Below are positions 47,701 to 60,979 of a DNA stretch of 64,000 nt, piece after piece. The notes beneath the pieces were generated by a model, which saw only the letters and a program-made list of their open reading frames with translations, did not search any database and was not told the origin of the DNA. A program made the position numbers and the translations under genes. This DNA is from Trichosphaerium sp. ATCC 40318 (taxonomy: Eukaryota; Discosea; Flabellinia; Trichosidae): assembly GCA_038496445.1 (NCBI GenBank), contig JALMLS010000598.1, forward strand, positions 62,001-126,000, in the 5' to 3' direction. How positions within the stretch are numbered: the first letter of the stretch is position 1; every line of letters begins with the position of its first letter.

Positions 47701-50700
47701 GTGCAATGCTCATTGAAGCATATGATAATTCTGACTGGTCTCCTGATGAGAGTATGTGAATTGTTTTGTACAAAGTGTTTACTTTTTTGATTAGATGGAA
47801 TGTACTATCCAAAGATTTCGCTTCTGAACACTTTTGGCCCTTGGTTTTTTGAAGCTGTAGCAATGGACAAGTATGTATATTTTGCTATTTACAATAACTA
47901 AATATTATCAGGGAGTTCATGCCTGGTATAGCTACTGCATATAGTGGTCTCTGTCAGATTTTTTGTCAGGTACATAAAAAAATGTCTTTTAAACTACCAG
48001 AGTCTATGAGACTTTCAAAAGGTTATCTATTAAGTATACTTACGTTTTATTTATTAGAGAGGACCTGTTCGTTATTCTAACGAAGTTTTGAGTAATTTTT
48101 ATGATGTCTTACGCAATGTACGTTTCGTTTGTTGTTTTTTTTTATTATTATTTTTGGATTTTTCCTTAAGTTAATCATTATAGGGTCTTACGACATATCA
48201 TGGAACTGTTGTTAGCGATACTATTATTAAGCATGCTTATGATATATTTGCCTTGGCACTTCCTGGAGCATACGTACTGACACCGTACTTTCTCTCTGCT
48301 TTACAAGTAAGTTACTCTTTGGCTGTTAACACTTTGCATTTTTTTCTCACTTGCTGTGTGCTTTAGTCTGTTGGTAAATCGAAACATACTGTTCGTGCGC
48401 GAGCTATGATGATATTAGCTTCAATGACTCCTTATACGTTCCAATACAGCGCTTTGCAAGTGACAGATATTGATGATAAGGTACATGCTGTTTGTTGGCT
48501 TTGTTATTTTTCCTTTTTTGTATGTATGTTTTCTAATGGACCTGATAGACTGCTGCTCGCTTGGGTATTAAAAACCAAACTTTCGCCATGTCGGATACTC
48601 TCAAGCATGTTGTTGATTGTGTTCAAAACACTTTGGAGAACGACCCTGTACCTCGGTTCCAGAATGGCGCTTTATCACAACTTACAACTGTATTATTTTC
48701 TCTTATATATAATGGTGGTGATATGCCCGATAGGTACGCGATAGGTTCGGCCTGAGCTGTTATTATTCAGTGAATTCACTTGATCAATATTCTGAGCGGT
48801 TAAGCAGTTTTTGTTGACTTTCTCTGTAGGATGGAGTATGTTACACGTATTATTACTGCTTTGTTAAAAAGAACTACTGACTCAAATCAAATGGTGGCCA
48901 TAAATGCGTTAATGAGTGTAGCGTCTATTGCTAATATGGCTGTTCCAATTTTGGAGCTTAACATTGTGCGACTTGGGTTTTTTTTTGTTTTTTATTTGTT
49001 TTTGTTTTGGTTTCTTTTCTTTTGGTTTCTATTCTTATTTTTTACTGTAGTTTGTTGTTGAGGATATTTTATCTACACTTTGCTCTAATATTGAGAGTAT
49101 TTTATTCACATCTGATTCCGGTATGTTAACATTTTTTGTTTAAATTTTTTTCTCTTCAGACTTTTGCTAAACTCTTTCTAATACCCATCTTGTGTAACTC
49201 GCTCCTTAGATCCTGTTGTTGCCGAACATTACTATACTATTATGGAATGGATGATGAGTGTGCCAAGCGCTTTTTTTACAGAGAAGCGAAAGTATTTAAT
49301 AAGTGCCGTTATGAAACAAGTTTTTGCTGTAATCAGCGAAAGCAAGGTACATTATAATTAGCCCTGGATTGCCACTTTTACTTAACTCACCTAGATGGAT
49401 ATGGCTAAAGAGTACTCACATCAGAAAACTTATTCAGGACAACGTATGTTTCATTGTCAGCCGTAATTAGCAAATATTTTTCTTGGGTTCTTTGGACTGT
49501 TGAAAAAAAGTTTTTGCATGAAAACTTTACCGGTTTTTCACTGACACTTAGGTTCGTCCGAAAAAAAGGGCAGTAAAGGTAACAAAGGACTATTCAAAAA
49601 GAATGCAGGCAGAAAGCCTACTGTTGATAAAGGTGATAAGGTGTCAGAACATGGTTACGAGATGCAGGTACTTTTATTAGTTTCTGTTTTTGGACTTTTT
49701 TTTTGTTGCTTCTAACCTGCTTCCTTGAGACACCATTGAGCCATGGTAGTGCACTTTCAAAGGTACTTGGTCTTACTTTTTGTTACTGAATTGCTTTTGT
49801 TGTAACCGTCGTTCTGTTGTAGGATTCTGATAGCTCTGATGGTGCTACTGAAAATACCGATTCTCCTAGAGACGTTTCAGTTAGTACAGTATCTTCTCGT
49901 GTTATGGAAGCAGCAGAGACTCTTCTTATGCACTTGGCACATTACTTTAATAGTTTCCCTCCAACTGAGCGTTATGATACTATTCTATCTAACATTACAG
50001 AACTACCATACAACGTAGAGGATGTGTACGTTGTACATTATTATGATGTTTGATACTAATATAATTCTGTTTGTAGTGATGAAGAGGAAGGTAAGGAAAA
50101 GATTCTAATGTATGCTGTAAATGAGGAGTTGTTCTCGTTTTTGGAGATTCCAAAAGGTATGAATGAAACCTAGAGAGCTGGTTTCGTGTTGTTCCACCTT
50201 TTGTTTCTTGGGTTTTTTGTACTGACGATAAGTTTTAGAGGGTAGTGTTAATATAGCTAAGATTGCAGTAAATAATTTAAAACACTTGGATGCATTACTA
50301 GCTGATACTAGAGCTGCCCACTACTTTGATGCGTACGAATTGATTCAGTAGATGTTTTTTCTCAGTTTTTTGTTAACTTTTTTTAACAGTTACTTAAAAT
50401 CTGTTGCTCGTGATCCACTACTGTCTTTCTATTATGATTGTAAGGAAAATGGTACATTATATCCTAAATATACAGAGTTTGTATTAATTCTACTAGACGC
50501 AAACGGTGTAGAACACTCTAGGTATACAAAACATCAAAGTGAATATGTAGCTTCTCTTTACTTTAAACCAAAATCTAGACACTCGTAAGTTTCCCTATCT
50601 CTTGGTTTATCATTATGCGTACAAAGTTTACTAAATGTTGTTTGTTTAGATTGGTTAGCTTGCTTCCTTCCTTCAACTGGAAAGAGGATGATGAGAAACC

Positions 50701-53245
50701 AGAAGATATTATAAAAGAACTTTTCCCAATTGTTGTAGAGGAATTAATTAAGGATGTCGCACTTTTTAAGGATTCTAAGTTTGTAAATTTAGTACCTGGT
50801 ACGTTAGTATTGAGAATACTACTTGATTAGTTTCCTTCAATATCAAACAAAGGAACAACACGTGTTTTTTGTAAAATGTTCTTTTTTACCTTTTTATTCT
50901 TACTTGCTGTTGTTAACCACTTTATAGCTCATATTGCTCGTGTTATGCTGCGTAACAATATGGGACGTTATGTGTGGGATTGTGAACTAAACTGGACAAA
51001 GAAGCTACAGCTTCCAGGAGATAATAGTCCACTACCTCCACCTAATAAGAGCTTCAAGTCATTAAGCGAAATTCAATCAATTTCAAGGCCTTCTCGCAAG
51101 CGCAGGTAAATATCAAGAAATATTTAACTATGATGTACTACCTATGCGTATCTATAGTATCCTCATTAATAATGATGGATATGGATAGGCAACGTAGTAC
51201 ACTGGTATAACTATATCAACATTGTTACAGTAATTGTTGTTTCTTTTTATTCTTATTATGTATCTATCTTTGTATCACTTATCCACCTTATATGCCTGAC
51301 GCACAGTCTTCAAGTGAAGAAACACTGTTAGCGGTAGAACCTTCAGAACTATCTGTCAGCGAATGGTAGTCTGCATGATTTTTCTTTTGAAAACGAAATT
51401 TTGTTTCAATTGTTTTTTGTTCCACAGCTCCATTTCTTGTTCATTCATCTTTGTTACGTTTGCTGATTTCGTGTTTTAGCAGTATTAGCAGTCACAACAA
51501 GGAAAAAAAGCGAGATAAGAGTAATGTAAGGTCTTCTGTACCTGATTCTCTTCAAGAAGATGAAGAAACCAGATTCGACTTGGAAGGACTTCTCGTTCAG
51601 TACGTCTTTTTAAGGGATCCCTTTCTAGATGCCTATGAATTACAGTGGATTATTTGTGAATTATTCCTAACAAGTGTTTGTTAGCTTGGGTTCTAGTAGA
51701 AGAGATATTCTAAAGAAGTTTAAAGGAAACCCATTAAACCAACCAAGTGCTTTACCTTCAGAATTTGATACTGATATATACGACATGAATAAACGATTAG
51801 TGAAACAAGCAGAGGAGGATAGAAAGGCCATTAATGCTCGTAAAAAACAGAGGTACGTTTCGACTGTCTTATACAAAGGGTCGGTCAACGATTGATGGCC
51901 CCTTTTTGTCTTAGACCGTTTTTCTTTGTCCGACCGTTTTTGGTTCGTTTTTTTTGAAGAACCGTTTATTGATGTTATTTTTTATAGCAGCAATGAGACT
52001 TGGGCGATACAGGCCCCACCACCAGCTGTGTCTGTTGGCAAAAAAAGGAATACACAGTTACTTCTGAGGTAGGTTTTCAATGTTACATTTTTGGATCATA
52101 TTTTAATGTTAACGATGTTGCTTAGTCACTTGGGTTTCTTCTCGCGTGATAATAGATCTTACTTTTCTTGGGTTGATACACATACTCAACAATTCAAGCG
52201 TTTACTAAATCAGCTTGATTCGAAGATCCCAAGGTACTTAACAATCAAATTACTTTGTGATTGCGCTGTTTTCTTTGACTCGATTTTTTTTTTGGGCAAT
52301 GTCGGTTTTAACTATGTCGTAGGCGTGAGATGATTAAAGTTGGCCTTATATATGTGCGTAATGGTCAAGAACACGAGAAAGAGTTAATGAGAAATGATTA
52401 TTCTGTTGCTTCGCCTCAATACCAAGAATTCGTTCAAGCAATGGCAACTATTGTATGTCAATATTTTAGAAACCTGGACATTTTCTGAAACATTGTGTAG
52501 GTAAATCTAGAGCATCACAAAGGATACTATGGTCATTTGGAAAAGGACATGTGTCCATTGATGCCTTACTATGCGAATTCAACTCTTGAGTTGGCTTTCC
52601 ATGAAGTTGTGGGTATGGTTACGCTTGAAAGAGAAGATAAGAATCTCCTAAGAAAGGTAGAGAAGATACACGTCTCTCAAGTAATTATTAACCATTTTTG
52701 TGTGATAGAAACGTCATGTTGGTAATGATCCTATTCATATTATTTGGACTGAACATATTCGAAAATACAGCCCTATGACTATTGTGAGTCAGTTTAATGA
52801 TGCTCATATTATTGTATATCCTCTTCCTAATGGATTGTTTGGTATTCAAATTGCAAAGAAACCAAGGGTACGATTTTTTAGAGGGCGACTTGCAAAATGC
52901 TTTTTTTAATTTTTTTTTTGTTCTGATTTTTTTCAACCCTAGATGCCACATTTCGGACCACTTGTTCATAATGCTGTTGTTTCAAAAGAAACGTTGCCTA
53001 TTCTTGTACGACAAACGGCTATAAGTGCAAATAAAGTCGTTAGGTACGTTAGAAAGACATTAAAAATAGGAAGACATTTTATTTTAAATCTTAAGGTTAT
53101 GACTCACGTTTACTTTAGGAAGCAGCAAGAGAATTATACATCTGGGTATTACAGTAGAAAGAATGAGATCAAACAAATTATTCAGAAATTCAAGCAATCA
53201 AAGGATTACTATTCGTACATTGCTGATTTTATGAATACTGCTTAA
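44785..53245 (+). CDS. RALGAPA: Ral GTPase-activating protein alpha subunit-like (tuberin-type RapGAP)
   Basis: The start is the ATG at 44785 (MADNKKVDKFISKSLAG). Tens of short exons encode a long helical scaffold. The early segment with IILSIFVEQFANYQT, NYYFDFLPDQVEENRKRL and VVVREGGFEVLLKFIHVL fits the RalGAP-alpha N-terminus. The C-terminal Rap/Ran-GAP domain (about 52140-53240) is clear: KVGLIYVRNGQEHEKELMRN, YQEFVQAMATIVNLEHHKGY, ANSTLELAFHEVVGMV, then RHVGNDPIHIIWTEH with the catalytic Asn thumb, SQFNDAHIIVYPLPNGLF and FGPLVHNAVVSKETLPILVR. It should switch off Ral/Rheb-like small GTPases together with a beta subunit not seen here. Exon limits between 45.2 and 52 kb are approximate. Confidence 0.88.
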
Positions 53246-54047
53246 AAAAGAAAGTATCAAAAAAAAAACCAAAAACTACAACAAGCAAAAACAAACTTCA
53301 GATTCTTTTTTTTCTGTGTTTGGCTTGTTGTGTTTTTTGTGGGTATTTTTCTCATTCTAACCGTAAAGAGTTATTATTGATTGATAATAACTTAACACTG
53401 GTAGACAATCGAACCAAAAAAAAAAAAGTTGTAAAAATGATTACTTAAAAAAAAAGTTGTAAATTAAAGTAGTTCGTTCACGTGCACCCTACCAATTTTT
53501 TTTTCATTGTCAGTTTCAATAGATAAATGTCATGCTATAGCGCATAGAAATATTAAGATAATTTAGCAACATAGCCGACAAACTACTTACGATGTACAAC
53601 AGCTCAGTCTCAATGAATCAAGCTGTGAATTGTATTTTAACTCATTACACAAGTGTAAAGTGAAGCTATCTCGACTTGAAAACTATCCTGCTTTTTTCTT
53701 CTAATTTCTACAAGCACAAATCACGTGTTGTTTCACAACTCCAATAGCTGTAGACTCGTCAGATTTGGAGATAATGTCATAGAGCGCTTTTTTGTGCTAT
53801 TGGGGTAGTGCACTTACATAGATAGCCACAATATCAGGATAATGGTGATTTGCTTGTGCGGGAAGACACCTTAGAGAAGCATGATAACAAACAAAAATGT
53901 AAAAAAAAAAGCGAGTTTTAAGGCACGTTGGCTTATAGGTTGCAGTTTTAAACAAAAACAACTTTACTTTTCTTCGTTGGCCACAACAAGCTGTTGATAT
54001 TAAATATACACTCCGAGAATAGCCAAAGTCAACAATACAAATAAAAC
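53246..54047. other. Intergenic
   Basis: Between RalGAP-alpha and the actin-related gene; rich in A and T runs, with CACGTG at 53479 and 53722. No gene seen. Confidence 0.45.
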
Positions 54048-55609
54048 ATGACTGCAGTGATAGATTGTGGTTCTCATACGTGTAGGGTGGGTTTTGCAGG
54101 AAATGAGGAGCCGAGCGCTATTTTCAGAAACGCTTTGGTTGTACAAGGTCTAAACACAAAGAGTACGCCTCAAACAAGTGAAAAAATGCTGTTTCGCATT
54201 GTTAACAGTCTTTTTAAACTAACGGAACTTGTAGAGACCTTTGTGGGCGAGGATGCGCTTAGAAGTGGTCTAGAAGTACAATACCCAAAGAAAAACGGCG
54301 TTTTTGATAGCACAGAAGCGATGGAAAAAATATATAACCATGCATTCTACAAAGCTCTAGAAACCTCCCCCGAAGATAACCGTGTTGTCATAACAGAGTA
54401 TCCTATGTCCTCAAAAATCCAAAGGTAACACTACTTACCATTTTGCCTCGAGAAAAGTGACTTTTCACTGAAAAGATTTTAACAGCTTACACAAACGTTT
54501 TTTGTTTTTTCTTCATCTCACATACTACTCACATACGTATGGTGCAAATATTTACTTATTTCGCGTGGTGTTTAATGAGTCTTTCTATCATTGCAAAACA
54601 CTTAAAGTGCTTACTAAGATTTTTTTGTTGGTCCGTTTTACACCTTTTTTTTTGACTTCGTAGGTCAGCTTTTGCTTAAATTATTACTTGAAAATATCTT
54701 TTTATTGGTAATTATCACTGGCGCATTGTCATTTCTTGTAGAAATCTATAGTATACTGATACAGCACGTTTTTTTTAGAGAGAAAAAAACAATGATGATG
54801 TTCGAGACGTATGAGGTTCCAGCACTTTCTTTAGCTCTTACAACACATGCGTCAATGTTTGATTATGGTCGTATTACAGCATTATCCGTATGTTGTGGTG
54901 ATAGCATCACAAGTGTACATCCAATTCACAATAGTTTCGATTTACCACACGCAGTTTCCTCGTTTAATATTGGTGGTTCACACCTTACAGATCACCTTGT
55001 GAAGTGCCTTAATGTACAAGGTCATAATTTTGAAGGCACTGGAGGAAGAGAGCTTGTAGGAAAAATCAAAGAGGAAACGTGTCACGTGCCTTTAGATGCT
55101 AAAAACAAGTGTGAAGATAAAGTTTTTACAATGCCAGATGCTAGAAAAATCAATATCCCTTCTTCTCTTCAACAATGCACTGAAGCTATATTTAATCCTT
55201 CCCTAATTGGACTAAAGTATCCTGGATTACATACTATGATATATGAGTCTATCATGAAATGTGATATGTCTCTTAGAGCAGTACGAGAAACCAACCTTTT
55301 TTTTCACTATTTTTTCTTTTTTGGTTTTTGGGTTTATTATTCCTTTAGGACCTGTTTTCCGCAATTGTTGTCAGTGGTGGTAACTCTAAGTTCCCTGGTT
55401 TTAAAGAGCGTTTATTGAAAGAGTTAAAACAGCTAGCACACTGTAATGTCGTTGTAAGTATAGAAGACGAAAAATGCGATAAGGTATGGATAGGAGGTTC
55501 TATAATTGGCTCTTTGGGTACTACAGCATGGATAACAAAGGAAATGTATGATGAGTATGGACCTGGTATCATTTACAGTGACAGGGATAAGGCGGGTTTC
55601 TATTTGTAA
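54048..55609 (+). CDS. Divergent actin-related protein
   Basis: Three exons, 54048-54424, 54779-55280 and 55349-55609, in phase, 379 residues, the usual actin-fold length. The start IDCGSHTCRVGFAGNEEPSA matches the actin phosphate-1 loop, though SHTC replaces the usual SGMCK core, so the key Lys is absent. ITEYPMS and EKKTMMMFETYEVPALSL match the actin sequence around residues 107-130. VVSGGNSKFPGFKERL matches the LSGGTTMYPG adenosine loop. The end has KVWIGGSIIGSLGT and WITKEMYDEYGP. The loop 'CCGDSITSVHPI' corresponds to phosphate-2 (actin DSGDGVTHTVPI). No subfamily fits by eye; a nuclear ARP4/ARP6-like or dynactin-like role is possible. Intron 1 is 354 bp, far longer than typical here. 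Confidence 0.85.
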
Positions 55610-55874
55610 CTTGTTATACTCCAGTTTTAACACTAGTTTTGCTTCAAACAATGAGCAACTTGATAAATAAAAAAAAACTTAGTAAATGTATTTTGATATG
55701 TCTTACCCTCCTGGTCACAAGTCGATATTTGCAAACCATAGGTTGCATTAATCATTGATCACATGAAGGCGTATATTTGACAGCTAATCGTCGTGTGCAG
55801 ATTCTATTTTTGTTTCCTTCATTAGCTTTTTCTTCGAAAAACTACTCTCACGGTTTATTAATGTACAAGTTAAC

Positions 55875-56198
55875 TTACGCTTCTTCAAACTTATAACTAG
55901 TTGTGTAATAACCGGTTTTTATGGTAGCGGTTAAGAATAGCTTCTTTGTCGGTTTGTATATCTTATGCATAGTATACGTGACCGCATATGGCTGTGATAT
56001 TACTGTCCATCCCTTTGGAAGAGTACATTTTATAGGAGTTATAAAATTAAATCCAGCATGCCTCAATCGCTTGTGTTGTTGTTTATTTAGCCCGGGAAGG
56101 TCTATTGTTGTATATTCTGTTGTAATCGGTTCTTTTTCTATCAAACCCTTTTGTTTGAGCTTATTCATATATTTTTTTTGCTTAGCGTTGGTTGTCAT
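55875..56198 (-). CDS. Orphan basic protein, 107 residues
   Basis: Single exon from the ATG at 56198. Begins MTTNAKQKKYMNKLKQKG, then PITTEYTTIDLPGLNKQQ, with many Lys, Thr and Tyr. Composition and the 'LPKGWTVIS..YAVTYTMHKIY' stretch look like a real protein. No family recognised. The opposite strand is also open but hydrophobic and less protein-like. Confidence 0.45.
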   Translation of the reverse strand: MTTNAKQKKYMNKLKQKGLIEKEPITTEYTTIDLPGLNKQQHKRLRHAGFNFITPIKCTLPKGWTVISQPYAVTYTMHKIYKPTKKLFLTATIKTGYYTTSYKFEEA

Positions 56199-56933
56199 CG
56201 ATCTAGAGGTTGAAAAAATAGAAAAGAACAGAAAAAAGCTGTATTTTCAACGAAAAAAAAAGATAAAACTGTATCGCACTGAAATATCTCCAAAAATTCT
56301 GTTGAAGGAGAAGCTACATGACGAGTCATTGACCTTTCAATACCGAAAAATAACAAGTATTTGGTAAGGTAGTAGAATAGCTACCAATGAAGGTAATGTT
56401 ACCGTAGCACGAGAACCCGAAAGCGCGCTGTTGCCAAAAAACACGTGATACTGCCTTGTAGAAGTAAAGCAGTGCGATTGCACGAAGACATGGATAAACA
56501 AAATTGGCGTGTACATTCTCTTGAAAATGACTGGTTCTTTCAAAGTACGAATGCCAAGCAAAGTGCTACAACGACCCTCGTGGAAACTTCCTCTTAGATG
56601 ATATGTTTTACGTCACCTTCATAGTGACGCAGACAACTACCGGAGCATACTATACAGCTAATTTTACGCAAAGTATGCGTAGAGCCACAGTGACCCTAGC
56701 CTATAAGACTAAGAATATGCCGCTGCAACTACCTTTATATGAGATCTAAACTGAACGTTAGGTGGTATAGAATCTTGGTACCAACGATTTGTAAAGTTAG
56801 TAGCTAAATAAGTTTTTACTTCGAAGTGATACTACAAACAACATTCGGTCAAGGCAAAGAAGGATGGTCCAAGTGCTGTACTTTAGTGTTATACATTTGA
56901 TTGAGTTGTGGTTTGTTTTGTTGGTATGTTTCT
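56199..56933. other. Intergenic
   Basis: No supported gene; open stretches on both strands are short and lack splice continuity. Confidence 0.4.
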
Positions 56934-57655
56934 TTATCTCCTTGTCAAGTGAATGCGTTGAAGGTAGCTGTTATACTGATGGAGATATGTGATATACAAA
57001 CAATCTCGAGCATAGAATATTTGGTTAGGTGGGACGCTTCTGTACAAGTTGCCTCTGAGGATCTTATAAAAATAACATAGCTTTGTGGCCACAAGTACAA
57101 AAATGTTGTCATCCATTACAAAGTAAACAAGACCATATTGGCCCGCACATGCTGATTTTAAAACAGATCTTTCATCACAGGTGAATAGTATCTCGCCAGA
57201 GTGTTCTTCAATTATACTCCTTCCAACAACTCGAACTGATTTCCATGGTGGCTCAATAGGGTTTTTGTATGTAATTCTACGAATACAAATATCACGTGAT
57301 CCACCATCAAAATGAAGGCACATGCCAGGGTTATAAATGTCGTGTAAAGTCAACTACGTTGTGTCAAAAAAACAAGTCTCGGAAATACAGTACTTTGTGT
57401 GTATCTGGAGGATCATATATATGTCCTATTCAGTAAAAGTCATGGCGCAACCTTAACCGATCGAATGACTTTGAAAACAGTTAACAAAAAAGTTTATTAG
57501 TATCGTTTAGTGAAATATCATACCTCTTTCTCTGGCACATCTACCTGTATATATCGCCATAATAATGTACAAGAAGCGCGGAGAGAACGTAAAATGTCAC
57601 GAGAGGCGAAATGTAGAATAGAAACAAGCATTTCAGGAGGCAAGTCAGTTAACAT
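56934..57655 (-). CDS. F-box protein, unknown substrate domain
   Basis: Exon 1 (57524-57655) starts at ATG 57655 and reads an F-box at once: LTDLPPEMLVSILHFASRD, then SLRASCTLLWRYI, ending VPEKE before GTATGA. The last exon (ending at 56934) is one open block of about 139 residues: LHDIYNPGMCLHFDGG, SVRVVGRSIIEEHSGEILF, GLVYFVMDDNIFVLVATKL, ending RIHLTRR. Its strand pattern could be part of a beta-propeller. A small exon reading HIYDPPDTHK at about 57420 probably lies between, but I could not make all phases fit. Either one exon is misplaced or the gene has a frame break. Confidence 0.62.
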
Positions 57656-60365
57656 GCTGTAATATGCTGCTTTGTGCATATTTAATATCTAAAACTGCTT
57701 TTATAGGCAGACTAAACAAGCGTGACTTAATTCAAGTTCCAAATATTTGTGGTTACTGCAGTAAAGAACTGCCACTCAATTTAATGCGCAGCTGTGGCTA
57801 CAAGATGTTGTAGTCATTGTAGGCTAAAACGAGTGCCATAGGATTTGGTTGTTAGCCATAACAAAAAGCAACACCCTCCACAGTCAGAAAGTCTTAAATA
57901 AGTGCTGAAAACAGTTATGTTAAAAAAGAGGACAACTGAAACAAAACCAAGAATTACATGCTTGTTCACTTCTTTTTGTTTGAAAGGTGTTTCAGAATGT
58001 CGCCAAAGAATCAGTGTATGCTCCTTTTATGGATCTTACCTTCCGAATACGCGACTTAAACGATAAATTCAGCAAAGTGTAGAAAAAAAAAGAAACTGTT
58101 TTACTGCTTTCGTTGTTGCGAATCTGTATTCGCTCCTTTACTCCAAATAGCTATCAAGGCGTAGACACTTCACGCTGGTTTTAAAAAAAAAAACAGAATC
58201 CTTAGGCCGTTTTCTTACATTTCTGTTGACGGTCGGTATGTTGTGTACAGTGAGTGTACGTGTATACAATAAGCATATTGATATGGTTCACAAGTGAGAG
58301 CGTACCTCAGTGAAGCCAATTTTCAATTTCGAAAAACGGTTTTTATCGCTAGTGATTTTTGAATCAACGAGTAGGTGATAGAAGCGCTACATAATCACAT
58401 GTAACTCAATGGACTGGGATAGTTTGTTAGGACGGATGTTAATAGCGTAGATTCAACTTCAGGTGCTTAGTGTATGCACTATCTTAGTGCATCACTTGCA
58501 TGCGTCTCTGGTGGTTAAGACTTCTTTCATAGTAATTGATAGAGTATTCTACACTTCGGAGGGAAGGATTGAAGTTCACTACTGCGGTATGTAGTAGTGC
58601 GGAAGAAAATTAAGCCAATTTGCTAAAAGGACAGAAAATCCGTATTCAAGCGTCGTCACCGGTTGTAGAATTATCGGTACCCTTGTGTTTGTTACCACGT
58701 TGAGTATTAGCTATTGTTACGATAGTGCTGAGAGCAAAAATGATGACCTGCCAAAGACTTTCATGTAGCGTTGCAATTCAACACTAATGTCTCGGATAAG
58801 CCCTCCCATAACCTTCTATACGTTGTACCACGGTACAACGTATAAGTACGAAAGAAGTACTAAACAACGGCGTGATTATTGGTACACTATTAAGACGCTG
58901 TTGTGAACCCTGGAAAGCAGTTACAGCAAACAATGTACGAACGGTTAGTATTTTATTTCTTTTTCTTCGTGTCTAACAGTTGTTAGACAGCACCTATTTC
59001 CCCTGTTGATGTAGGAGACAATGTCAAACGCAAACATAGCCAAAAGATCGTTTAAAGCGTTTTGCTGATGAAGCTTTTAATGATTCAAACTATTTACAAC
59101 GTGCGTAGTAACTATACGGTTTTTTACAGCTCCCTGAAAAGTAATCGGTAAACAGGCTTATTACAAACGCTGAAAATTATACTGCATATAGCCAATGCTA
59201 TGCTGCTATTTATTCAGGCGACTTTCGACTTCTTCCGTGTCCTAGACGTCGTTTGGAGTTTCATGTATTTTTTCGCTTCTAGATTCATTTTTTTGCCAAT
59301 ACACTCAGCCTCTACAATCTATTAAACGATGTTTGGTACGTCCACGTGACTGATTGCTTTTTTTTTCAAAAAAGGAAAACAATGTTTTACGCTTTGCAAC
59401 CAACTTCTCAACGATTTTCTACGCCAAAGGATAGTACTAGACACCTTTTGGTTTTTTTTTAATTGAAATAAATTTAATAATTTGCAGATGTTCTTCCGGA
59501 ATTCGGGAACCGACAGTTTTGCACCCAACGCGGCTTAGACGTGCATCTATCGCGTTGGGGGACACTGTTGGTTACCACAAAAATGAAGAATAAGGCGTAG
59601 CACGCAATTGCTTTTTATTTCGCCATTCGAAACGTTGTCAACGTTTTAATCCGCGCATCTTCGTTTTTTTGTTCAAATCCAAAACAATAAAAAAAAAACC
59701 GAATTATTTTTCACCATTTCAGTACTAATACGTTAAATTTGATTGCAAAAAGCAAAATCGCGAAAAAAAACTTTAAAGTGCGAAGATTTACCTCGTTTCA
59801 TCATTTTTTATCTTCCTGTAATCGCTTTGAAACCCACATTATAGCGAATTGACGCTATAAGGCTATAAGCTACTAACGATTACTTGATTTAGGTTGTATC
59901 GTACTTAATATCATCGTGACCAACATAGAGTTAAAGGAGCAAACGTTGAAACTATTTTATTATTATCAAATCAATTTTTGGCGTTAGTTACAATGGAAAC
60001 GTACGAATTTGATTTTGAAGCTTTCAACTCATTTTGTTTGCATTAAACAAGTACAAAAATACGTTAATGTAGGACATACACCTTATGTAAACCAATAAAT
60101 ACAAGAATTAATAAGCTTTAGACGTTGTACAACCGATTGATTCTTCATAACGTTCACGCTTATAACAAACGCGAGCATTTTACATAACTGAGGTCTAAAA
60201 GGTATTTATAATTAAAATAAGAGGTTTAAACTTTTTACTCTGTTTTGTCATAACCCCCAATGATACAGTTGATTGATACCAACGCTCTTTGTGTCTCAAA
60301 ATTCTAAACGGGAGCTTAAGTTTCCTTACGTTTTTTTTGTTTTAGCAAAGCATCAACTTTTTACC
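57656..60365. other. 2.7-kb gene-poor region with inverted repeats
   Basis: No protein gene supported. It holds three near-perfect short inverted repeats (58817-58844, 58970-58989, 59839-59860), the first listed separately. Many T/A runs. Confidence 0.45.
58817..58844. repeat. Perfect 13-bp inverted repeat, 2-bp spacer
   Basis: TATACGTTGTACC, then AC, then GGTACAACGTATA. It would form a strong hairpin or cruciform, or bind a dimeric protein. It lies far from any gene I can support. Confidence 0.8.
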
Positions 60366-60790
60366 ATGCAAACAAGATCCCAGACGCGCGCTCAAGAAGA
60401 AAACGGATGTGTCATACACCAACGAGAAAACAACAACCCTCACGCGCATGATTATTGTCCATGTAAGTGGTAGCCATAGTACAAAACTGAAACGAATTAC
60501 AAGTTACACGTGATTAACAATCATTTCGTTTCGTTTTTTGTCATTGTTTGTGGTCTAATTTTCTTTCTCCTCAAGTTAGCAACTTTTCATTGGCTGAAAT
60601 AGTACCATGTACTGTTGAGGATATAGTAAAAGGTGTAAATTATTGGACTGCACACGTAAAGGGAGGTAAGTTTCAGATGGAGGTAAAACAGACAACTACT
60701 ATAAACGCTCATGTTGGTGTTTACTACAGTGATCGTAGTGCTCCTATGTCTCCTACTGCTGTTATTTATTGTTACCCACCTCAACACTAA
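60366..60790 (+). CDS. Small two-exon hypothetical protein, 103 residues
   Basis: Exons 60366-60462 and 60576-60790, phase correct, GTAAGT..CTCAAG intron. It begins MQTRSQTRAQEENGCVIHQ, followed by a His/Cys segment (HAHDYCP), then SLAEIVPCTVEDIVKGVNYW, and ends CYPPQH. The second exon has a strand-rich pattern (QMEVKQTTTINAHVGVYY). No family recognised. Confidence 0.55.
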
Positions 60791-60979
60791 ATAATGAAAA
60801 GTATTTAGTCACACGTAATACACATGTGAAGCTATTGTACTTGACATGTAAATGATTAAAAAAGAAAATAAACCTCGTTTTCATAAACAGTAAAACAAAA
60901 ACTCCGCTTTTTGGTACGTGTAATTCTCGCTCCGCAACAACAAAAAAGCTCTCTAGAGGTCTGATACTATAGATATATA

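Noticed and set aside
44785-53245. First thought: proteasome activator BLM10/PSME4
   Set aside because: The long helical exons were ambiguous, but the C-terminal RapGAP domain with the GND catalytic loop fixes it as RalGAP-alpha type.
55921-56367. 148-codon open frame on the plus strand opposite the orphan gene at 56198
   Set aside because: Hydrophobic then Lys-rich composition typical of antisense translation; the minus-strand protein reads better.
59322-59528. Open frame on the minus strand in the gene-poor region
   Set aside because: No ATG start and no continuity with other exons.
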